Assembly (NCBI GenBank): GCA_023381995.1
Contig: JAMCVD010000024.1
Location: 1 to 48,396, forward strand
Direction: 5' to 3'
Origin: Deltaproteobacteria bacterium
Lineage (GTDB): Bacteria; JAMCPX01
Length of the DNA: 48,396 nucleotides
Shown here piece after piece: positions 36,480 to 45,892 of this stretch. How positions within the stretch are numbered: the first letter of the stretch is position 1; every line of letters starts with the position of its first letter. A program made the translations under genes and the position numbers. The notes under the pieces are model-generated. The model made no database searches, was not told the origin of the DNA, and was given only the letters and a program-made list of their open reading frames with translations.

Positions 36480-38399
36480 ATGACAAGAAGAGAATCGCAA
36501 GCCAATCTCCCTCAATCAAAGCTGATTAAGATAATATCGTTATACGTTATAGTTGCCGCTGTTTCTCTTGTATACCTCTCTCATTACACCCATTATCTTT
36601 TTGCCACCGATGTCGCAAACGACGAAGGTGTGATGGCAGGGGCGTGGCGCATGGTCAATGGCCAGGTGATATACAGGGATTTTTTCGAGTTCTTTGCACC
36701 GGGGAACTTCTTTTTGCTGGCACTCGTCTACAAGCTCTTCGGCTACAGTCTTGTTATTACAAACAAGGCCTTGATCGTCATTGACGTTATCTGTAATATT
36801 CTGCTTTTTCAAATCTCGTATATGGTATTGAGGCGCTGGTACGCCATTGTCCCTCCACTGCTGTTCCTTATCGTCGGTTTCCCGAGCTGGTTTATCCTGA
36901 GTCATTACTGGACGACGTCTGTTACGCTCTTTGCGGCGCTCGTATGGCTTATCATGTATCTGGAGAGGTTGACCGAAGGATATAGATCACCTGCCATCTA
37001 TCTCTTCTTGTCGGGCTTGTTCGTGGGGCTGACAGGCATTTTCCTGCAGTCAGCCGGTGTTTATACGGCGCTCGTACTCCTGATCGTGCTCTATCTCAGA
37101 ACAAAGAAAATCCCCGGTAGGGTTAAAAGGATTTTAACATTCGGTATCGGTATCTCCCTCCCCGTGTTGACTTTCGCACTCTATCTTTTTCTGAACAACG
37201 CCTTCGTTCCATTCATCCATACCCAGATAAGCCTGCTTGAGATGTATCCATCTGCTGCATATTTCTTTTCGAAGCCTCTTCTATCTCTTTATAACATCTT
37301 GACCCCGGTAAAGCTGATGTTTCTCACCTCTTTCGTCGGGAGCCTCATTCTTATAGCCTTTAAAAGGAATACGTCAGACACAGAATTTGTTTTTTTTGCG
37401 GGCAATATATTATTCTTTCTTGATACATGGCACTGGCTGACCATGAGCAATAACGTCCTGGATCCAAGTCATACGACATCCGGCATGAGTTTTGTATTTA
37501 TTATGTATCTCGTGGTCTTATTCGTTGAATATATAAAAAACCATTGTTCCGGATCCATGCACAGACTTGTAGATGTACTTACCCATGGTGCATTTTTGAC
37601 CGTTACGGTAATAATAATGGTGCTTGCTTATAAAGGCATGTCCGATATAAGGACAAAGGCGTTCCATTTCGTGCTTCACGACACCGCCTATTGGACATAC
37701 GATGGAAAGGGAGCGAATGACCTCGTTAAATTTAGCAGCGATGCGGAGAAAATGCTGGGCAATGATAAGGACGTATTTGTTTATCCCCTTGCGTCCACGT
37801 TGTATACCCTGTTGGGCCTTAAGAACACTACGGACTATGATATAATCGTAAGCTTCGGCCAGATTGCGAGGGCACCATCGGAGATCTCGAAAGATGTGAT
37901 ACATCAACTGGTATCGTCCAAAACAAAGTTCATCATAACCTATCAATGGTCGTACAGGTTCCTTGTTATATGGTCGCAGAGGAACGGTGTTATATTTAAG
38001 CCGAATATTCTGGAACGGTTTCTATGGGACAATTATCATGATGTATTGCACGTGGGCATGTACACGCTGTGGGAATTAAATACATTGGTACCGAAGGACG
38101 TACTTTCTGAGTGCCCGATGCGTATTTCCAGAGAGCTCGTTTCGGTGTCTGTATCCGGGGCGACAACGCGTACCGGGAGCTTCGATGTGAACGTGGGTGC
38201 AAGGCTGATGGATGCCCTCAGCATGGCAGGGGGGCCGCTTCCCGTATCCGATTTGAGACGGGTCATCATCCTGAGACACGGCAGGACAATACAAACGGAC
38301 TTTTTGAGGTATCTGCAGACAAGGGATCCGGTCTATAACCCGCTGTTAAAGGACAATGATGCTATCTATGTGCCCAGAAGCGCTGGTTCCGGGAAATGA
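36480..38399 (+). CDS. Polytopic GT-C-like membrane protein with one C-terminal SLBB-type repeat (paralogue of 28871-31714)
   Basis: ANDEGVMAGAWRMVNGQVIYRDFFEFFAPG; VSVSVSGATTRTGSFDVNVGARLMDALSMAGGPLPVSDLRRVIILRHGRTIQTDFLRYLQTRDPVYNPLLKDNDAIYVP. Confidence 0.8.
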   Translation: MTRRESQANLPQSKLIKIISLYVIVAAVSLVYLSHYTHYLFATDVANDEGVMAGAWRMVNGQVIYRDFFEFFAPGNFFLLALVYKLFGYSLVITNKALIVIDVICNILLFQISYMVLRRWYAIVPPLLFLIVGFPSWFILSHYWTTSVTLFAALVWLIMYLERLTEGYRSPAIYLFLSGLFVGLTGIFLQSAGVYTALVLLIVLYLRTKKIPGRVKRILTFGIGISLPVLTFALYLFLNNAFVPFIHTQISLLEMYPSAAYFFSKPLLSLYNILTPVKLMFLTSFVGSLILIAFKRNTSDTEFVFFAGNILFFLDTWHWLTMSNNVLDPSHTTSGMSFVFIMYLVVLFVEYIKNHCSGSMHRLVDVLTHGAFLTVTVIIMVLAYKGMSDIRTKAFHFVLHDTAYWTYDGKGANDLVKFSSDAEKMLGNDKDVFVYPLASTLYTLLGLKNTTDYDIIVSFGQIARAPSEISKDVIHQLVSSKTKFIITYQWSYRFLVIWSQRNGVIFKPNILERFLWDNYHDVLHVGMYTLWELNTLVPKDVLSECPMRISRELVSVSVSGATTRTGSFDVNVGARLMDALSMAGGPLPVSDLRRVIILRHGRTIQTDFLRYLQTRDPVYNPLLKDNDAIYVPRSAGSGK

Positions 38400-38538
38400 C
38401 CATATTCGGGAAACATCGTGTGTGCCATGGGATTACCATAGCCCCTTAAGCATATAATGGTGCTGCCCCGGCGGTGGGCCGTTCGGGACAAAAGTTATTG
38501 AAGGCGGGACGTCTTTGTGGTAATGACATACGCTATAT

Positions 38539-39816
38539 GTGTACGGAGGTGAAGGGATGAGAAGGCTCAATTGTATAATCGGATTCATGCTGGCCGCTGT
38601 GTTCGTCTTCCCCGCTGCTGCGCTTTCTGACGGATACACGACGCCATGGCTGGGCGGTCCGCTCCAGGGACCGGCAATCGCGTCCGGCGCAGGGGTATAC
38701 TGGAACCCAGCGGCCATCGGCGCTATTCGGAGAAACAGCCTTTTTTTCACCCTGGAGCCCGCGTATGAAGGCGTCAGCTATCAAAGGTTCGGGACCGATC
38801 CGTACAACAATAACCTCCCGTATCCCAAAATAGGCTTCGGCACGTGGGCACCCCTTCCTTCCCTTGCGCTCACCTTCAAGCTGCCGAAGGGCTTTTCCAC
38901 GGGCCTCGGACTCTACGCCCCGTACGCTCGGGTAGCGTACTGGCCGAAGGACGGTCCGGAGAGGTTCAACGGCTCCCAGGAGAACATGGTCATGTTCAAC
39001 ATCTCGCCGCTCCTTGCCTACAAGGTCACGCCGAAGCTCTTCGTCGGAGCAGAATGGAACGTCAGCACCGCGTACCTCGATGTCTATCAGAGCACGACGA
39101 TGGACATGCAAAACCCTTCCGATGAAAACCCGGAATATGAGGCGAAAGTCCATCTTAAGAATAATATGGCCACTTCGTACGGCTTTACCATTGGCTTATA
39201 CTACGAGCCCACTCCCATCTTCACCTTCGGCATCTCGTATATGTCGAGCGTGCATTACCTCCTTCAGGGTACCTCGGACATAAGCACTCAGCTTGTGGGC
39301 AATATCACTGCGGATACCAAACTGGACGTGACCATGCCGCAGACGCTGAACTTCGGTATGCATTTTCTGCCTGCAAAAAACTGGATGGTCGATGTAACGT
39401 ATCAATACATAAACTGGTCCGAATACAAGAACATAAAGGTACAGACCTACAATGCCTCCAACCCACTTGCAGACAAGACCATCTACATGCTTACCGGGCT
39501 CGAAGACGTGCTGGATGGGAAGATCTGGACGGGGTATACGGGATTTAAGGATTGGCTGCTCGCTGGTGGCGTCGGCTATGACCCGTCTTCTTTCCCGGAG
39601 AACCATATCTATTCTCTCAATATAGATTTTACCAGAATGGACGTATTCTTAGGGGCCGAGTATACTGTGACGCCATCGATAAAGGTGGGCCTGATGGCCG
39701 ACCACGCGATCTCGCCGAATATAACCGTAACGGACAGTATCGCCCAGCCGACTGCAAACGGGTTATACACGATAGAGATGGACAAGATAACCATACTCCT
39801 CGACTACAGGTTTTAA
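38539..39816 (+). CDS. OmpP1/FadL family outer-membrane transport protein
   Basis: Signal peptide; QGPAIASGAGVYWNPAAIGAI; LPKGFSTGLGLYAPYARV; TPSIKVGLMADHA; terminal YRF. Confidence 0.85.
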   Translation: MYGGEGMRRLNCIIGFMLAAVFVFPAAALSDGYTTPWLGGPLQGPAIASGAGVYWNPAAIGAIRRNSLFFTLEPAYEGVSYQRFGTDPYNNNLPYPKIGFGTWAPLPSLALTFKLPKGFSTGLGLYAPYARVAYWPKDGPERFNGSQENMVMFNISPLLAYKVTPKLFVGAEWNVSTAYLDVYQSTTMDMQNPSDENPEYEAKVHLKNNMATSYGFTIGLYYEPTPIFTFGISYMSSVHYLLQGTSDISTQLVGNITADTKLDVTMPQTLNFGMHFLPAKNWMVDVTYQYINWSEYKNIKVQTYNASNPLADKTIYMLTGLEDVLDGKIWTGYTGFKDWLLAGGVGYDPSSFPENHIYSLNIDFTRMDVFLGAEYTVTPSIKVGLMADHAISPNITVTDSIAQPTANGLYTIEMDKITILLDYRF

Positions 39817-39827
39817 ACCACTTTCCT

Positions 39828-41393
39828 TTGAAACCCATTAAGACCAGGCTTGTCCTTAACGATAGGGAGCTGACTATATACGCCAACGCCCCCGGCAGCC
39901 TGCTTGAGATCATCGTTCAGGCCGGTGTCGCCATGGACGCCCCGTGTGCCGGCATCGGCAGGTGCGGGAAGTGCCGCGTAACGGTGGAGGGAGAGCTCCC
40001 GCCGGACGGCGTCGAGACCTCTCTCCTGTCCCATGACGAAATAGAGAGCGGTACGAGGCTCGCGTGCAGGAGAAGGCGCATCCCCACGGGACTGACGATA
40101 CGACTGTCCGAGGAAAAGAAAGCACGGGTCCGGAAGACGTACGAAGTAGAGCCTGCGGACGTGGGCGTCGCCGTGGACCTCGGGACGACGAGTATCGCGA
40201 TAGCATTCATAAACCTGTCGCACGGGACGATTATGACGATGCGGAGCATACTGAATCCCCAGAGGATTTACGGAGCGGACGTCGTCTCGAGGATAAAGGC
40301 GGCCCTCGACAGAGAGGTCCTCGACAGGATGGCGGGGATGACCATGGGTGCGGTTTCCACAGAGATCCGTGGGATGCTTTCGGAGATCGGGCTCGATGCA
40401 GGCAGGGTCAAAGGAGTATATGTGGCAGGCAATACGGCGATGGAGCACATTGTTTCCGGAACGGACGTGTCCGGCCTTGCAAAGGCACCGTACATGCCCG
40501 CGTTCAATGACATGAGGTATGTCCCGGGTTTAAGGCTCGAGTCCGGCGTCGCAGCGAAAGAAGTCGGGCTGTTCCCGGTCATAGGCGGGTTCGTGGGAGG
40601 AGATACGGTCGCCTCTCTGCTGGCTTCCACTATGGACATATCGGATGAGACCGTTGCGCTGATAGATATAGGGACGAATGCGGAGATCGCCATCGGTAGC
40701 AGGTCAGGCATACTCGTGAGCTCGGCGCCGGCCGGCCCCGCCTTCGAGGGCGGACAGATAAGGCACGGTATGCGTGCTCAGGACGGCGCGATCGAAGACA
40801 TACATCTGTCACAGGACAGCGTGTCTCTCGATGTAAAGGGCGGCGTAGAGCCGGCAGGCATTTGCGGGTCCGGGCTCATCAGGATAGTATCGGAGCTTTT
40901 AAGAGCAGGGGTCATCGCCGCGGACGGCGAGCTGCTCGACGCAGGCAGTATCAGCAACAACCTGTTCCTCAGGCTCCGGAAAAGGGGAGGGGAGCAGGCG
41001 TTTGTACTGTATAAATCTTACGACCGCGAGCTCTCTCTCTACCAGTCGGATGTACGTGCACTCCAGCTCGCAAAGGCGAGCATAGCGGCAGGGCTGGACG
41101 TCCTGACGGAGAGGATCGGCGCGATGCCCGTAAGGCTGTATATAGCAGGCGCGTTCGGCAATTATCTCAGGCCCGACGACCTCGCGTCCATAGGCTTGAT
41201 CCCGTCGAAGCTGACGGGGGACACGTACTTCATAGGCGACAGCGTCATATCCGGGATCAGGAGGTTCATTATAAACGAGCCGAAGGTCGATATGGAAAGG
41301 CTTATTTCGAACACCAGGCATATCGAGCTTGCGGATGATCCGGCCTTCAACAGGCGTTTTCTGTCGATGATCGGGTTACGGGCGTTCAAATAA
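39828..41393 (+). CDS. 2Fe-2S plus ASKHA-domain protein (corrinoid protein reductive activator, RACo-like)
   Basis: CAGIGRCGKCRVTVEGE...RLAC; VAVDLGTTSIAIAFINL; LIDIGTNAEIAIGSRSGILVSSAPAGPAFEGG. Confidence 0.9.
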   Translation: MKPIKTRLVLNDRELTIYANAPGSLLEIIVQAGVAMDAPCAGIGRCGKCRVTVEGELPPDGVETSLLSHDEIESGTRLACRRRRIPTGLTIRLSEEKKARVRKTYEVEPADVGVAVDLGTTSIAIAFINLSHGTIMTMRSILNPQRIYGADVVSRIKAALDREVLDRMAGMTMGAVSTEIRGMLSEIGLDAGRVKGVYVAGNTAMEHIVSGTDVSGLAKAPYMPAFNDMRYVPGLRLESGVAAKEVGLFPVIGGFVGGDTVASLLASTMDISDETVALIDIGTNAEIAIGSRSGILVSSAPAGPAFEGGQIRHGMRAQDGAIEDIHLSQDSVSLDVKGGVEPAGICGSGLIRIVSELLRAGVIAADGELLDAGSISNNLFLRLRKRGGEQAFVLYKSYDRELSLYQSDVRALQLAKASIAAGLDVLTERIGAMPVRLYIAGAFGNYLRPDDLASIGLIPSKLTGDTYFIGDSVISGIRRFIINEPKVDMERLISNTRHIELADDPAFNRRFLSMIGLRAFK

Positions 41394-41434
41394 TTGGATT
41401 GACATAATCCATAAATTTCTGTAATGCCATATCT

Positions 41435-42124
41435 ATGAAGATGAAGAGGTATCTGAGATGTGTCGGCGTGGTCGGCCTGATATCGATAGCAGGCTGTATA
41501 AATGTAAGCGAAGATATCGTCCTGAATCTGGGCGGTTCCGGCAGCCTTCACCTTGTCTATTCCATACCGGAGGCACTGATGAAAGATCAGCAGGGTCTGC
41601 ACAATGCCATGACCCAGACAGGCATCATGTTCCCTCTGACGAAGAAGGACTTTGACAATCAATTCGCGGGACTCGAGGGGGTCCACGTCAGGGGTGTAAA
41701 GACATACACCGACAACGGGTACTACGAAATCGACGGCAGGGTAAAGTTCGCGGACATCAATGCATTAAAGATGAGCAATGTAAGGTTCGTCCTCAGGAAG
41801 AGCGGTACGGACAGTGAACTGGTGATATCGCTCATTAACTCCATGAATAAAAGACAGGCGCCCGGCCAGGACAAGGCGAGGCCCCGTGCGGGCATAAACT
41901 ACGAGAATATACTGAAGGGCTCATTGACCAATTACGGCATAAAGATAGAGGTGAGCTTTCCGACTAAGGTACTGTCCGCAAACGGGAAGATACAGGGCAG
42001 GGACGTCAAATGGGATGTGCCGATGAACGTGTTCCTCAACAGCGAGGCGAAGGAAATGGACCTCCATGCCGTATACTCAGGCAAGCCGACCATTCTCGAC
42101 CGGATAAAGGACTTTTTCAGATAA
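41435..42124 (+). CDS. Putative lipoprotein
   Basis: Lipobox ISIAGC; stop codon overlaps rmlA start (TAATG). Confidence 0.7.
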   Translation: MKMKRYLRCVGVVGLISIAGCINVSEDIVLNLGGSGSLHLVYSIPEALMKDQQGLHNAMTQTGIMFPLTKKDFDNQFAGLEGVHVRGVKTYTDNGYYEIDGRVKFADINALKMSNVRFVLRKSGTDSELVISLINSMNKRQAPGQDKARPRAGINYENILKGSLTNYGIKIEVSFPTKVLSANGKIQGRDVKWDVPMNVFLNSEAKEMDLHAVYSGKPTILDRIKDFFR

Positions 42125-43188
42125 TGAAGGCGCTTATCCTCAGCGGCGGTAAGGGTACGAGGCTGAGACCAATCACACACACCAGCGCAAAACAGCTTCT
42201 ACCCGTAGCAAACAAGCCCATACTCTTCTATGCGATAGAGGCCATCAGGGACTCGGGTATACGGGACATCGGAATCATCGTGGGGGACACTGCCGAAGAA
42301 GTCAGGAATGCCGTCTCGGACGGCAGGAGATTCGGCGTAGAGGTGACCTATATACAGCAGGACGAGCCGCTCGGCCTGGCCCATGCCGTGCTCATAGCGA
42401 GGGACTTTCTCAAAGACGAGCCCTTTGTCATGTATCTGGGCGATAATCTTATAAAGGGCGGCATTACAGGGCTGGTCGAGCAGTTCAAGCAGCAGTCTCC
42501 CAATTCCCAGATCCTCCTTGCCCATGTCAGGAACCCGAGCCAGTTCGGCGTTGCAGAGCTCCGGGACTCGCAGGTCGTACGACTCGAAGAGAAGCCCGCG
42601 AGCCCGAAGAGCGATCTCGCCCTTGTCGGCGTCTATATGTTCGATAAAAATATCCATGCGGCGGTCAGGGCCATACGGCCATCGAAGAGAGGGGAGCTCG
42701 AGATCACGGACGCAATACAATGGCTCATAGACAACGACCTCAGGGTCCTGCCCCACATCGTGACAGGGTGGTGGAAGGACACCGGCAGACTGGAAGACAT
42801 GCTCGAGGCAAACAGGATGATGCTCGACACCTATGAGACGGACGTCAGGGGCGACGTCGACGAGCATTCGAGGGTGGAATTCAAGGTCGTTGTAGAGAAG
42901 GGCGCGGTCGTCAGGCATTCCACGATCAGGGGGCCTGCCGCGATAGGCAGCGGCGCGAAGATCATAAATTCGTACATCGGGCCGTTTACCTCGATATCCT
43001 CGGACACGCAGATCATAAACAGCGAGATAGAGCACAGCATAATCCTTGAGAACTGCCTTATAGAGGACGTCGGTATCAAGATAGAGGACAGCCTCGTAGG
43101 CAGGAATGCCGAGGTAAAAAGGCTCAATGAGAAGCCCAGGGTCTACAGGCTGCTCCTCGGCGACAACAGCAAGGTGGGGCTGCCTTGA
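42124..43188 (+). CDS. rmlA: Glucose-1-phosphate thymidylyltransferase, long form with left-handed beta-helix C-terminus
   Basis: MKALILSGGKGTRLRPITHTSAKQLLPVANKPILFYAIEAI; hexapeptide-like AAIGSGAKIINSYIGPFTSI. Confidence 0.92.
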   Translation: MKALILSGGKGTRLRPITHTSAKQLLPVANKPILFYAIEAIRDSGIRDIGIIVGDTAEEVRNAVSDGRRFGVEVTYIQQDEPLGLAHAVLIARDFLKDEPFVMYLGDNLIKGGITGLVEQFKQQSPNSQILLAHVRNPSQFGVAELRDSQVVRLEEKPASPKSDLALVGVYMFDKNIHAAVRAIRPSKRGELEITDAIQWLIDNDLRVLPHIVTGWWKDTGRLEDMLEANRMMLDTYETDVRGDVDEHSRVEFKVVVEKGAVVRHSTIRGPAAIGSGAKIINSYIGPFTSISSDTQIINSEIEHSIILENCLIEDVGIKIEDSLVGRNAEVKRLNEKPRVYRLLLGDNSKVGLP

Positions 43189-43258
43189 CGGGCAGGTGCC
43201 GGGTATCCTCGCTTCTGCACAGCAGGGCCGTACGAAAGGGCTTATGGAGGAACGGATA

Positions 43259-43714
43259 ATGATAGACGGTGTAAAGGTCAAAAACCTCAAGGTAATATGC
43301 GACGAGCGGGGCAGGCTCATGGAGATCCTCCGCTCGGACGACGATGTCTTTCAAAAGTTCGGTCAGGTCTACATGACCACGGCGTACCCCGGCGTCGTAA
43401 AGGCATGGCACTACCATAAACATCAGACGGACAACATGACCGTGGTCAGGGGCATGATGAAGATCGTGCTGTACGACGGCAGGGAAGGCTCCAGGACGAA
43501 GGGCGAGGTCAACCAGTTCTTTGCAGGCGAGCACAGCCCGATACTCGTCTCCATACCGGAGATGGTATACCACGGGTTCAAGTGTATCAGCGAGACGGAG
43601 GCCATCGTCATAAACATACCGACCACTGTATTCAACTACGGGCAGCCGGACGAGTACCGGGTCGACCCCCACAAAAACGATATACCGTACGACTGGTCCC
43701 GAAAAGACGGCTAA
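43259..43714 (+). CDS. rmlC: dTDP-4-dehydrorhamnose 3,5-epimerase-family protein (RmlC-like cupin)
   Basis: MIDGVKVKNLKVICDERGRLMEILRSDD; WHYHKHQTDNMTVVRG; GGAGG upstream of 43259. Confidence 0.85.
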   Translation: MIDGVKVKNLKVICDERGRLMEILRSDDDVFQKFGQVYMTTAYPGVVKAWHYHKHQTDNMTVVRGMMKIVLYDGREGSRTKGEVNQFFAGEHSPILVSIPEMVYHGFKCISETEAIVINIPTTVFNYGQPDEYRVDPHKNDIPYDWSRKDG

Positions 43715-43752
43715 CCCGGGAAATGCATGTGCAAGATAGAGAAGTTTGTGTA

Positions 43753-43905
43753 ATGAGTGACAAGCCTGCGTCGAACAGAGATATTCTTCGAATATCGGCG
43801 AAAACTACAACGATGGTTTGTGCATATAAACTTACAGAGGGCTATAACATCCCTTTTGACAGAAAGCTTATAGAGCTTAGGTGGATCGCAGGATTGAACG
43901 AATGA
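43753..43905 (+). CDS. 50-aa hypothetical ORF between rmlC and rmlB
   Basis: MSDKPASNRDILRISAKTTTMVCAYKLTEGYNIPFDRKLIELRWIAGLNE; no strong SD. Confidence 0.3.
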   Translation: MSDKPASNRDILRISAKTTTMVCAYKLTEGYNIPFDRKLIELRWIAGLNE

Positions 43906-43948
43906 GCAAACTTCCCTATTGCATTTTTCGGGCTTGGAGAGACGGTCA

Positions 43949-44977
43949 ATGAAGATACTCGTTACAGGCGGGGCCGGCTTCATAGGCTCCAATTTCATAC
44001 ATTACATGCTCGAGCACCATCCGGATTATGATATTATAAACCTCGATAAGCTTACCTACGCAGGCAACCTCGAGAACCTCAGGGACATAGGTCCGGGCAA
44101 GCGCTATAGGTTTGAGAGGGGGGACATAGCCGATGCAGACCTCGTGCGCGGTATCATGGATCAGGGCATAGATGCCGTCATAAACTTTGCCGCTGAGTCC
44201 CACGTGGACAGGAGCATACTCGAACCCGCCTCTTTTATAAAGGCGAACATACTCGGGACCCACGTGCTGCTCGATACCGCACGGGAGAGGCGCATATCGA
44301 GGTTTGTCCAGATCTCCACGGACGAGGTGTACGGATCGCTCGGGGCGACGGGGAGGTTCACGGAGGAGACATGCCTCCGTCCCAACAGCCCCTACTCCGC
44401 GAGCAAGGCGTCGGCCGATATGATTGCGCTCGCTTACCACAGGACCTTCGGTATGCCAGTCCTGATAACGAGGACGTCAAACAACTACGGGCCCTACCAG
44501 TTCCCGGAAAAGCTCCTTCCTCTCGCGATTACGAACCTCATGGAGGACAGGTCCGTCCCCATATACGGAGACGGGCTGAACGTCAGAGACTGGATCTTCG
44601 TAATGGACAACGCGGAGGCCATAGACATGGTCCTGCATAAGGGAGAAGACGGCGAGATATACAATATCGGTGCAGGCCACGAGAGCACGAACATATCGTT
44701 GGTAAGTAGCGTCCTCGGTATTATGGGGAAGCCCAGCTCCCTGATAGCTTATGTCAAGGACAGGCCGGGCCACGACAGGAGGTACGCCATCGATCCCTCG
44801 AAGATCATGACCGCACTTGGATGGTCCCCCCGTACCACGCTCCGCGACGGACTGAAGATGACCGTGGATTGGTATACGAAGAACGTGGGCTGGTGGAAAA
44901 GGGTCAGGTCGGGCGAGTATCTGGAATACTACGAAAAGAATTATTCTGCGAAAGGACTGAAGACGGACAGCCGATGA
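43949..44977 (+). CDS. rmlB: dTDP-glucose 4,6-dehydratase
   Basis: [44 protein letters not shown]. Confidence 0.96.
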   Translation: MKILVTGGAGFIGSNFIHYMLEHHPDYDIINLDKLTYAGNLENLRDIGPGKRYRFERGDIADADLVRGIMDQGIDAVINFAAESHVDRSILEPASFIKANILGTHVLLDTARERRISRFVQISTDEVYGSLGATGRFTEETCLRPNSPYSASKASADMIALAYHRTFGMPVLITRTSNNYGPYQFPEKLLPLAITNLMEDRSVPIYGDGLNVRDWIFVMDNAEAIDMVLHKGEDGEIYNIGAGHESTNISLVSSVLGIMGKPSSLIAYVKDRPGHDRRYAIDPSKIMTALGWSPRTTLRDGLKMTVDWYTKNVGWWKRVRSGEYLEYYEKNYSAKGLKTDSR

Positions 44978-45840
44978 CGGGCCTGAAGGTCTTTATTGCA
45001 GGCGCAGGCGGCATGCTTGCCAGCGCCCTGGAACGCCTGCTCGGTACGGCGTTCGAGCTGAGGGCGCTGACCGAGGCACAGCTCGATATAACGGACAGCG
45101 CGGCGGTCTTCGAGGCGATAAGAGAGGCCAGACCGGACGTGATCGTCAATGCAGCGGCATACACCGCTGTCGATCAGTGCGAGACCGAGCAGGGGAAGGC
45201 GATGCTCGTCAACGGTACCGCGGTCGGCCACCTCGCACGGGCCGCCGAGATGACGGGCGCGAGGATCATCCATTTCAGCACGGACTATATCTTCGACGGA
45301 GAGAAGGAAGGCCCCTACGGAGAGGACGACGTGCCCAATCCCGTCTCTGCATACGGCCGCTCCAAGCTTATGGGGGAGCGGGAACTCCTGCGCTTTACGC
45401 AGAACTATATCATCATACGTACGCAGTGGCTCTACGGCGAGAATGGCAAGAACTTCGTGGACACGATTGTCCGGCTTGCGCGGCAGCAGGACGAGCTGAA
45501 GGTCGTCGACGACCAGTACGGCAGCCCCACTTATACGATGGACCTCGCCCGTGTCGTCGGATGGTTTGCAGAGCACCGGGACATAAAGGGGCAGGTCTTT
45601 CATTTCTCGAACGAAGGGGTTGTATCGTGGTTCGGGTTTGCACGCGAGATACTGAAGCTTGCCGGCATCGGGACCAGGCTTGTCCCGGTCGATACCTCCG
45701 CGTTCCCGAGACCAGCGAAGAGGCCGCACAACTCTGCACTCGACAAGACGAAGATCAGGCGGCTCACAAATATTGACATACGACCGTGGTTTGATGCACT
45801 GTATGAGTACATGGAGAACACCGGAAGGGTAGCAAAGTAG
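44974..45840 (+). CDS. rmlD: dTDP-4-dehydrorhamnose reductase
   Basis: MTGLKVFIAGAGGMLASALERLL; NAAAYTAVDQCE; STDYIFDGEKEGPYGEDD; YGRSKLMGE; ATGA overlap with rmlB. Confidence 0.95.
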   Translation: MTGLKVFIAGAGGMLASALERLLGTAFELRALTEAQLDITDSAAVFEAIREARPDVIVNAAAYTAVDQCETEQGKAMLVNGTAVGHLARAAEMTGARIIHFSTDYIFDGEKEGPYGEDDVPNPVSAYGRSKLMGERELLRFTQNYIIIRTQWLYGENGKNFVDTIVRLARQQDELKVVDDQYGSPTYTMDLARVVGWFAEHRDIKGQVFHFSNEGVVSWFGFAREILKLAGIGTRLVPVDTSAFPRPAKRPHNSALDKTKIRRLTNIDIRPWFDALYEYMENTGRVAK

Positions 45841-45892
45841 GCCGATAGTGCGCAGTCCGGGTTAAGAGAAGCATGGAAATGTGGAGGCTTTT

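Noticed and set aside
42199-43320. 373-aa minus-strand ORF antisense to rmlA
   Set aside because: No domain; explained by codon bias of the real plus-strand gene.
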